In this document: in pieces, positions 41,620-48,092 of the stretch
How the letters are laid out: each line of letters opens with the position of its first letter
Numbering within the stretch: position 1 is the first letter of the stretch
Origin: Actinomycetes bacterium
Lineage (GTDB): Bacteria; Actinomycetota; Acidimicrobiia; Acidimicrobiales; Bog-793
Length of the DNA: 52,835 nt
Direction of reading: 5' to 3'
Assembly (NCBI GenBank): GCA_021838945.1
Contig: JAKCCH010000011.1
Coordinates: 1 to 52,835, forward strand
Translations under genes and position numbers: made by a program
Notes under the pieces: generated by a model
The model's input: only the letters and a program-made list of their open reading frames with translations
Told to the model about the DNA's origin: nothing
The model's database searches: none

Positions 41620-42378
41620 ATGACCGACGTTGCTCGACTGCTGGCCAGAGCCCGGGCATTCAGCGGGCTGAGCCAGCGCCAGACCGCGGCCGTTGCCGGT
41701 GTCTCCACCTCCACCGTCAGCCGGATCGAACGAGGCGAGCTCGATCCAACCATCGCGACCCTCGAACGAGTCCTTGTTGCCTGTGGCTTTCGCTACGGCG
41801 ACGGGCTACGACCGAACGTCGACGTCGACGCCGTCCGAGCGGCGCGACGCGTGCTCGAGCCTGAGCTCGAGATCCCGGCGACCCTCGGCTCGGACGAGTG
41901 GTTCCGCCGCTGGGAGGCTGCTGGGCTCCTGCGGGCGAGGACCAAGGAAGAGCGTGTCAACGAGCTCTGCGTCAGGGCAGCCCAGCAGGCCGAGCTCGGC
42001 AGGCGCCCGGGCGCCCGGCTGTTCGTGGACCGTGGCTGGAAGGCCATCGCCCGAGACCTCAACGCGGCAGGTGAGCCCTGGGCGCTCACCGGAGCCTTCG
42101 CCGCCTTGGCGTACACGAAGATCGCCGTCGCGGTGAGAACGGACCTCTACGTCGCCGACGTCGAGCGCGCGGCATGCGCTGCGGGTCTCGAGTCAAGCTG
42201 TAGTGGACCCTACGTCGCGCTGATCCCCTTCGACGAGGTGACCTCTGCGGGCGTCCAGCAGCTCGACAGCGGTGTGCGCCTTGCCTCGTACTGGCAGATT
42301 GCCATTGACTGCTTCGCCGGCAACGACCGGATGCCAGACCAGGCGGAGGACATGATCCGAAAGGCGGTGTTCGACTGA
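41620..42378 (+). CDS. XRE-type HTH protein, probable antitoxin of an AbiE-like pair
   Basis: 252 residues. Residues 5-65 are a clear XRE helix-turn-helix (ARAFSGLSQRQTAAVAGVST, STVSRIERGELDPTIATLER). The C-terminal half (WALTGAFAALAYTKIAVAVR, TDLYVADVERAACAAGLESS) resembles the AbiEi-like or nucleotidyltransferase-related fold found in regulators that pair with AbiEii-type toxins. It overlaps the next start (TGATG). By context it binds DNA at its own promoter and neutralises the partner. Confidence 0.75.
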   Translation: MTDVARLLARARAFSGLSQRQTAAVAGVSTSTVSRIERGELDPTIATLERVLVACGFRYGDGLRPNVDVDAVRAARRVLEPELEIPATLGSDEWFRRWEAAGLLRARTKEERVNELCVRAAQQAELGRRPGARLFVDRGWKAIARDLNAAGEPWALTGAFAALAYTKIAVAVRTDLYVADVERAACAAGLESSCSGPYVALIPFDEVTSAGVQQLDSGVRLASYWQIAIDCFAGNDRMPDQAEDMIRKAVFD

Positions 42379-43298
42379 TGTCACCCCAGCCACGCCGTCC
42401 CGCAGGGACGCCAGCCGGTGGTCAGTTCGCCCCCACTTGGCGACCGGAAGCCGAGGGCATCAGCCTCGTCGATGAGACGATGCTTGCCTCCCCCGAGCTC
42501 GTGAGAGCGCGACGCGTGCTGCTCAAGGGGCTGAGGGTGCTTGCCCCGCAGCGTGAGGCGATTGCCCTCATCGGTGCGCAGGCGGTCTACGAGCACACCG
42601 CGTCGATCGCGTCCATCCCGGCAACGCTGACCACCGATGGTGACACCTGCGTCATCCCTCAGTACGCCGTTGTCGGCTTCGACATCGGCCAGGCGCTTAC
42701 TGACGCGGGCTTCACCACTCACCCGGACAGGCCGGGGATCTGGGGCATCGATATCGACGGCGAACGGGTCGCGCTCGATCTCCTGGTGCCAGAGGCCCTT
42801 GCCGGTCCGGGTCGACGCGGCGCAAGGGTCCCCGGGCAGAACAAGCGAGCGATCGGTCGAGCCCCCGGCCTCGAGCTGGTGGTCGTCGACAGGGAGCTTC
42901 GCACGCTGGCCGCTCTCGACGGCTCCGGCGATGCCGTCGACGCGTACGTCGCCGGACCCGCTGCGCTGCTATGCGCCAAGGCGCACAAGCTCATGGAGCG
43001 GATCGGCGAGCGTGACAGAGGTGGGCGCAACCGAGTCAAGGAGAAGGATGCCGGTGACGCGTGGCGCCTGATGTCGGTCTCGGATCCAAGCGTGGTGTCG
43101 AAGACCTTTGCAGACGGGACCAACGATCAGGTCATCGGCTCTGCTGTCGCGCTCGGGAGGAACTATCTGATCGAGCTCTTTGCTCCTGAAGGAGACGGCC
43201 TCGCCCTGGCCGTGCGTGACCTGGGTCGGTACACCGACGAGCGCAGCATCACCGCTGTCACTGGATCCTGGATGGAGGCGTTCCGAGCAACGGCGTAG
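42378..43298 (+). CDS. AbiEii-like nucleotidyltransferase with PAGGQFAP tag (putative toxin)
   Basis: 306 residues. The first 30 residues (RRPAGTPAGGQFAP, then RPEAEGISLVDE) repeat the tag of the sigma-like protein at 18635. Residues about 58-85 (REAIALIGAQAVYEH, then TLTTDGDTCVI) have the nucleotidyltransferase pattern G-(A/G)-x-A-V-x-x-H....T-x-D-x-D with the metal-binding acidic pair; GERVALDLLVPEAL is the third-acid region and KAHKLMERIGERDR a following helix with K-x-H/K as in AbiEii proteins. Type IV toxin-antitoxin systems pair such enzymes with an HTH/AbiEi protein, as here. Confidence 0.75.
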   Translation: MSPQPRRPAGTPAGGQFAPTWRPEAEGISLVDETMLASPELVRARRVLLKGLRVLAPQREAIALIGAQAVYEHTASIASIPATLTTDGDTCVIPQYAVVGFDIGQALTDAGFTTHPDRPGIWGIDIDGERVALDLLVPEALAGPGRRGARVPGQNKRAIGRAPGLELVVVDRELRTLAALDGSGDAVDAYVAGPAALLCAKAHKLMERIGERDRGGRNRVKEKDAGDAWRLMSVSDPSVVSKTFADGTNDQVIGSAVALGRNYLIELFAPEGDGLALAVRDLGRYTDERSITAVTGSWMEAFRATA

Positions 43299-43316
43299 GA
43301 CTGACAGGCCCGCCGT

Positions 43317-44648
43317 TCAGGCCGCCGAGGCCTCCTCGTCCGGGTCGACGGCGACGACCGTCGCCCAGCAGGGGGCCGCCTCGACGAGCCGTGACAGGTC
43401 ACCTCGTCCGACGATGCAGACGACGACAGGGATCCGCGGCTTCACGTCCGGCCAGGGCGTGTAGCCGTCGGTGATGACGACCACGACGGTCGGCCGGGGA
43501 CGCATCGTGGCGGCGAACGCGATGCCCGCCCCCATGTCGGTCCCGCCCCGTCCTGCCACCTCCTCGAGGCTCGACACCCCGCGATAGCCCTTCACGGCAC
43601 CGACCTCGACGTCGACGTCGAGGATCCGCAGCGCCTCACCGCGCACGCCGAGCTGCTTCGCGATCCCCTCGACCTCGACGCTCACCATCTGCAGCTCGTC
43701 GTGCCCCATCGACCCGGAGGTGTCCCGAGCGACGACGATCTGCGGCTCGGGCGCATAGCTGCCCGGGTAGACGGCCCGCCGCCCTGGGGCGACCTCGACC
43801 TGGCCACGGCGGCGGTTCGGACGCAGGTAGGTCGTGTCGTGGACGCCCGCCCGCATCGCGGCGGCTCGGCGCACCGACGAGGCGAGGATCTGGCGCCAGG
43901 GCAGCTTGGAGGGTGCGAGGATCATCTCGGCCCGTTCGACGAGCCCGGCCGGGGTCGAGCCGGGGTGCTTGGCGGCGTGCTCGCGCACGGCGGCTGCCGT
44001 GGCGATCTGGACGACCTTCTTCTCGGCCTCGCTCGCACCAGGAGCGGCCCCGCCCGCGTCGTCGTCGGGGTCGAGCTCGCAGGGGGCGGACTCGCCGCCC
44101 GAGCCGGAGCCGCATCCAGCGAAGGGCTGGCTGCCATCACCGCCGGGCTGGCCTCGACCGGCACTGCCACCTGACGGCGGGCGCTGGCGCCGGAGCTCGT
44201 CCATGTACTGCTCGGCGAGCAGGTGGTCGTCCATCTCGAGATGGCTCGGGAGCACGCCGCTCTCGGCGATGGTCTTGCACCCCGCGACGACGAGGTCGTC
44301 GTTAATTTCCGCGTCTCCCGAGAGATTCCATAGGAACCGCTCGTCGTCCCGCACCCCGTGCTCCACGGAGCGAACGGCGTGGTCGTTGTACATGTGCCCG
44401 CACTCGTGCAAGAGGGCCTCGGTGCACCAGCGGACGCCCTTCTCGGCCACCGCCTCGAAGTCGATGTAGAGCCGGTAGCCGGGGTCGCAGGCGAAGGTGC
44501 CGAGCCCCGGCGCGTCGAGGGGACGGAAGGCGTAGAGGATCCGGGCGAAGTACGGCATGCGCTCGAGCGCCTCGGACCGCCAGACCATCAACTGGTCCAG
44601 CTGGTCCTTCGTGAGCGGGGAGACCCTACGGTGCGTGGCGGTCGTCAT
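43317..44648 (-). CDS. Metallopeptidase-like plus VWA-domain protein (DUF2201 type)
   Basis: 443 residues. Residues 15-140 are the metallopeptidase-like part with HECGHMYNDH (HExxH-like) at about 81-90 and MPYFARILYAF before it. A Gly/Ser/Pro-rich linker (about 155-215) follows, then helices (LPWRQILASSVRRAAAM), and a VWA-like C-terminus: VVARDTSGSMGHDEL is the MIDAS D-x-S-x-S, with GRGGTDMGAGI and VVVVITDGYTPW as the other metal-site strands. This domain pair usually works with a MoxR-type AAA ATPase; none is adjacent, though the DUF4143 ATPase is near. The ATG has CCCTCA eight bases upstream. Confidence 0.88.
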   Translation of the reverse strand: MTTATHRRVSPLTKDQLDQLMVWRSEALERMPYFARILYAFRPLDAPGLGTFACDPGYRLYIDFEAVAEKGVRWCTEALLHECGHMYNDHAVRSVEHGVRDDERFLWNLSGDAEINDDLVVAGCKTIAESGVLPSHLEMDDHLLAEQYMDELRRQRPPSGGSAGRGQPGGDGSQPFAGCGSGSGGESAPCELDPDDDAGGAAPGASEAEKKVVQIATAAAVREHAAKHPGSTPAGLVERAEMILAPSKLPWRQILASSVRRAAAMRAGVHDTTYLRPNRRRGQVEVAPGRRAVYPGSYAPEPQIVVARDTSGSMGHDELQMVSVEVEGIAKQLGVRGEALRILDVDVEVGAVKGYRGVSSLEEVAGRGGTDMGAGIAFAATMRPRPTVVVVITDGYTPWPDVKPRIPVVVCIVGRGDLSRLVEAAPCWATVVAVDPDEEASAA

Positions 44649-44656
44649 GCCCTAGA

Positions 44657-44684
44657 TGAGGGCGGTGGCCGAGGTCACCCCGCC
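44657..44684 (-). promoter_or_regulatory. CCCTCA-N8-ATG element of the metallopeptidase-VWA gene
   Basis: Minus-strand GGGGTGACCTCGGCCACC then GCCCTCA, eight bases before the ATG at 44648. It shares most positions with the element at 45130 over about 30 bases. Confidence 0.6.
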
Positions 44685-44716
44685 GGGCGAGCACCGTCTC
44701 GCGGTCGAAGGGATGG

Positions 44717-45121
44717 TCAGACGTTGACAAGGCTCGCCCTCTGGATGAAGACGCCACGCCCGGACAGCGCGGCAGGCGTTTCGACGATCGCCGTTGGTCG
44801 CATCGAGATGAACGAGGTCACGAACCACCACCTCGAGAGGTAGCGGGAGGGGTCGAACACCCAGGATGGGGCAGGCAACCCATGGTGAAGCGCGAAATCC
44901 TCCACCACGCCGGCGATGAGGGCGTCCCAGCGAGCGTCGCCGGAGGACGGCGGATTCTGAGCGAACAGGGTCGCCCCGTCCTCGGCGGCTTCCAGGTCCA
45001 TGATGAACTGGCGAACGAGACGCAGGGCGTCACCGACCGGCTCGCCGTCGGCGAGGCTGCGGCGCACCGCGTGGGCGAGGTCGACGACGTCTACCTCGGC
45101 AGTATGGCAGCCGGTCGTCAT
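44717..45121 (-). CDS. Hypothetical protein with RWDALIAG...RWWF motif
   Basis: 134 residues from the ATG at 45121, which carries the CCCTCA element; an in-frame ATG at 45151 lies within that element. Helical N-terminus (VDLAHAVRRSLADGEPVGDAL), ARWDALIAGVVEDFALHHGL followed by PAPSWVFDPSRYLSRWWFV, and a C-terminal PAALSGRGVFIQRASL. Small actinobacterial proteins of this layout (W-D-x-L..A..E..A.R.G.P.P.W, then RF/YL.R.WF and R-G-(I/V)-F-I) occur near HTH and toxin-antitoxin genes as far as I recall; the function is unknown. Confidence 0.7.
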   Translation of the reverse strand: MTTGCHTAEVDVVDLAHAVRRSLADGEPVGDALRLVRQFIMDLEAAEDGATLFAQNPPSSGDARWDALIAGVVEDFALHHGLPAPSWVFDPSRYLSRWWFVTSFISMRPTAIVETPAALSGRGVFIQRASLVNV

Positions 45122-45129
45122 GCCTGGGT

Positions 45130-45157
45130 TGAGGGCGGCGGCCGGGGTCATCCCGCC
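45130..45157 (-). promoter_or_regulatory. CCCTCA-N8-ATG element of the 134-aa gene
   Basis: Minus-strand GGGATGACCCCGGCCGCC then GCCCTCA, eight bases before the ATG at 45121. Confidence 0.6.
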
Positions 45158-45206
45158 GGATGACGTCCTCCGCCGCGTCGGACACACGGTTGCGCTCGCC
45201 GGTTGG

Positions 45207-46673
45207 TCAACCCAGCAACACTGCGACGAGCGGTGCCGGCACTGCCCACACGGATCGCTCTACATGGAGAACCGACTTCGTCGCCAGTATCCCCGTTTTG
45301 TACTTCCCGTCGAGTCCCTTCGCTTCAGAACGCCAGCCGTCGTCCACCCACTTGGACTCGATAGGGACCGTCGTACGTGCACCCGAAGCGGCCGGGAGAG
45401 CGACTGGCCCAAGATCGATCTCGTTCCCCGACTCGGTTCGCACGTACCCGATCGTGTCGCCGGCCAGCCACCGCCCCTCGTCGACCCGGTCGATCGCCGC
45501 AGCCATGGCCACTCCAATGGCCGACTCCGTGAGAGTCGTCATCTCGGGTTCTCGCAGGCCGGCGCGCAATCGGGTCGGCAGCCAAGCGAGCAATGGATCG
45601 ACGAGGTAGATCTTCGACTGGGCACCGTCGACTGGTCTGCCGCCTTCGTGACGTGGAACCCACAGCGCGCCGAAGGTCGCGACGAGGCGGTTCAGCAGCG
45701 AGGCAAGTGCCGTTCGCGACTGCGAACGCACCTCTGCCATGGACCTGATGCTCAACGGGCTCGTCATGTTCCTGGCGATCTCCTCCAGAAGCCGAGGGAC
45801 CGACTGCGGAGCGGCATCCGGGTCGACGTCACGTTCGATCCAGGAGAGAAGATCGCGAAGGAAGGATTCGGACACGCTGCCGGTACGCACGTACTCACCG
45901 ACGGCCCGCGGGAAGCCGCCGCACGTCAGGTATTCCTGCCACGCGAGGTCGTAGCTGTCCACGTCGAACGCCAGCTTCGTGAGCGTCTCGCGTACCGCGT
46001 GCGACTGGAGGTCTGCCGGGTCGGAAGGATCAGGAACGGCGAGCTCGGGGCGGCTGACTGCGAGGAAGCTCCGGAAGGACATTGGGAGGAGGATGCGAAC
46101 TCGCTGGCGGCTCCTGGTCCCCGCCCGCCCGGCGAGGAGCTTTCCCTGGACGTCGTCCTCGCGCCGCAGGCGGCTTCCGGTGAGGACGACCGTGTCGTCG
46201 CCGAATGCCGTCCCGTCACGGGCGGACTTCAGGACTGTCGTCCAGCCAGGGACACCGGTGACCTCGTCGAGAAGCCAGACGCGTCGCTCGGGGGAAGGCG
46301 TGTCGACTACGCGGGTCAAGTCCCGTCCGAGGGTGAGCACCCGACGGAGGTCACGGCTCGTGAAGCCGTCACAGGGAAGGTAGATGACCCGGCGCGGGTC
46401 GACGTCGCCGCGAGAACAGAGGTGCTCGGCCAACTCGAGGACGGCGACGCTCTTTCCGACTCGCCTCGGTCCGGTGAGGACAGCGAGAGAGTCGGTGACC
46501 GGGCCCACGGCAAGGTCGTGGAACACGTCTGCCCTGTAGCCGAGGTCGTAGTCCGCCCGGTCGCGGAAGAGCCGGTGGTCTCGTGCCCATGCCGTTGGGT
46601 CGGTCCCGGCGGCAACAGCCCTCCACCAGGGGTTCTGACCGCTCAGCAATCGGCGCAGCTCGTCGTCTCGCAT
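45207..46673 (-). CDS. AAA_14/DUF4143-type ATPase
   Basis: 488 residues. Walker A is LAVLTGPRRVGKSVAVLEL (about 64-82), Walker B is RRVWLLDEVTGVPGWTTVLK, and VVLTGSRLRR is the sensor strand; RILLPMSFRSFL is the typical L-x-P-L/M-S-F-x-E/S-F segment of AAA_14. The C-terminal half has YLTCGGFPRAVGEY (the G-G-(F/Y)-P motif) and, near the end, the nuclease-like DUF4143 strands with ESGNEIDLGPVAL and VPIESKWVDDG (E-x-D...E-x-K), suggesting a PD-(D/E)xK-like fold. The start MRDDELRR is used; an in-frame ATG three codons earlier is possible. Preceded by a G7-containing tandem repeat. Confidence 0.85.
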   Translation of the reverse strand: MRDDELRRLLSGQNPWWRAVAAGTDPTAWARDHRLFRDRADYDLGYRADVFHDLAVGPVTDSLAVLTGPRRVGKSVAVLELAEHLCSRGDVDPRRVIYLPCDGFTSRDLRRVLTLGRDLTRVVDTPSPERRVWLLDEVTGVPGWTTVLKSARDGTAFGDDTVVLTGSRLRREDDVQGKLLAGRAGTRSRQRVRILLPMSFRSFLAVSRPELAVPDPSDPADLQSHAVRETLTKLAFDVDSYDLAWQEYLTCGGFPRAVGEYVRTGSVSESFLRDLLSWIERDVDPDAAPQSVPRLLEEIARNMTSPLSIRSMAEVRSQSRTALASLLNRLVATFGALWVPRHEGGRPVDGAQSKIYLVDPLLAWLPTRLRAGLREPEMTTLTESAIGVAMAAAIDRVDEGRWLAGDTIGYVRTESGNEIDLGPVALPAASGARTTVPIESKWVDDGWRSEAKGLDGKYKTGILATKSVLHVERSVWAVPAPLVAVLLG

Positions 46674-46695
46674 ACGTTCATGTTACCGGGAGGAA

Positions 46696-46755
46696 GCCAA
46701 CATAGGGGGGGTTGTGGCTCTCGTGAGTGCCAAAACAGGGGGGGTTGTGGCACTC
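46696..46755. repeat. Two 27-bp tandem repeats with G7 tract, each with GCCA...TGGC symmetry
   Basis: GCCAACATAGGGGGGG (46696) and GCCAAAACAGGGGGGG (46729) begin two copies with period 33; each goes on TTGTGGC(T/A)CTC. Within each copy GCCA and TGGC are inverted; GAGTGCCA (46725-46732) and TGGCACTC (46748-46755) form a further perfect inverted repeat. It lies between the DUF4143 gene start and the end of the next gene. Confidence 0.85.
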
Positions 46756-46762
46756 TGCCGGG

Positions 46763-48049
46763 TCATTCCGCCGAAGTCTGGTCCTCGTCCAAGACCTCGT
46801 CGTCCGGTGGCTCTGGCGACTGCCCGGTCGGCAGCTCGATCCGCCAGACCTGGGTCGCGCCGGAGCGCTCAGGGTGGATGAACGTCGGCGGGATCCAGTG
46901 CCCGACGTAGCGCCAGTCAGTCCCGTGCGATCCGTGGACGTCGCCGGTGATCCGCCCCTCGGCGTCCCTCGTCGCTACACGGGATCGGCGCCAGTGCCCA
47001 CGGCGTGCGTGCGGGGGCATCGGGCGGCCGCTGCCGGCCGGACGGCCGTCCGATCGCCCTCCTGGCGACCTGGACGCAACGGCCGTCACGATCCGCACGC
47101 CAGAGCCGGCTCCTCGCTCGAGCAGGCGCCGGGCTCTTGCTCGCCGGAGGGACCGGACCCACCGGTCGCTCCCCGGCTCGCCGATCCCAGGTACCCGGGG
47201 CGGCGCATCGGTCCACGGGGTCGTCGCCACCAGCATGGCCAGGTTCTCGACGACCGGTGCGAGGAGCGCCCTCGAGCGGGCGCCCGAAAGCGCACCTCGC
47301 TGGCGGTCGAGGTGCTGGGGCGGCGGCATGGCCGGGTCCGGGTTCGCAGAGACCGTCCAGATCACGTCGTCGGCGAGCCCGACGCCGCCTTCGCCGGCGA
47401 AGACGACGACGCCGCAGATCGCCCCTCCCCGGTCGTGCAGCGCGCCGGCGATGTTGCGTCGCCAGGCGCCGAGGGCGGGACCGGCCAGCTCTCTCACGCT
47501 CGCCGGGATCTCGAAGCTGGTGCCGACGGGCCAGGACATGTCGAGCGGAAGCTCGAGGTCGTGGCCGAAGACGATCCAGACGGACGGGAACGGCAGGCGC
47601 AGGTCGTCGATGAGCCCGGCGGGCGGACGGTCGCTCGCTGCGGCGGCAAGGGCGAGCTCACCCGACACGAAGAACGGCGCCGCCTCGTAGACGAGCATCG
47701 GGGAGGCGACGTGGAGCTGTGCGAGCTCGAAGAGCTCCGAGAGATGTCCAACGTTGACCGCAGGCGTGGATGCGAGCTTGCTCAGTATCGCCGCGGTCAC
47801 GTTCAAGTTCGTGCCGGCCAGGGTCGCCCGCATGGCTGGCACGTCGCCTGGCAGGTAGGACACCGGGTCCAGCTGACCTGGGCGCCAGCGGTCCGATGCC
47901 GCCAGGAGCTCGACGTCCCGATCGCAACGTGCGACAGTCTGGCGCAGCAGGTGGCTCAGTCCGCCAAACTCTTCCGGCAGGAACCGGGAGACGGCGTACG
48001 CCTCCTCTGGCGTCGTTGGCACCCCAAGCGGGGTTCTTTCTCTCGACAC
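46763..48049 (-). CDS. Hypothetical protein, C-terminus resembling AcrVA2-like proteins
   Basis: 428 residues from a GTG next to a GGGAAGG; a GTG nine codons later is an alternative. The N-terminal two thirds contain FGGLSHLLRQTVARCDRDVE, a Pro/Phe-rich LRLPFPSVWIVFGHDLELPL and YEAAPFFVSGELAL, strands of a compact fold. The C-terminus has PPHARRGHWRRSRVATRD and WRYVGHWIPPTFIHPE; the spacing R-R-x-H/G-H-W....R/W-I-x-P recalls the C-terminal domain of AcrVA2-like proteins, common on mobile DNA. This is recognition by eye of a short pattern and needs a profile search. Confidence 0.55.
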   Translation of the reverse strand: MSRERTPLGVPTTPEEAYAVSRFLPEEFGGLSHLLRQTVARCDRDVELLAASDRWRPGQLDPVSYLPGDVPAMRATLAGTNLNVTAAILSKLASTPAVNVGHLSELFELAQLHVASPMLVYEAAPFFVSGELALAAAASDRPPAGLIDDLRLPFPSVWIVFGHDLELPLDMSWPVGTSFEIPASVRELAGPALGAWRRNIAGALHDRGGAICGVVVFAGEGGVGLADDVIWTVSANPDPAMPPPQHLDRQRGALSGARSRALLAPVVENLAMLVATTPWTDAPPRVPGIGEPGSDRWVRSLRRARARRLLERGAGSGVRIVTAVASRSPGGRSDGRPAGSGRPMPPHARRGHWRRSRVATRDAEGRITGDVHGSHGTDWRYVGHWIPPTFIHPERSGATQVWRIELPTGQSPEPPDDEVLDEDQTSAE

Positions 48050-48092
48050 ACCTTCCCTGTGCAGGCGAGACGGGATCGGGTGCGCTTTCGCC

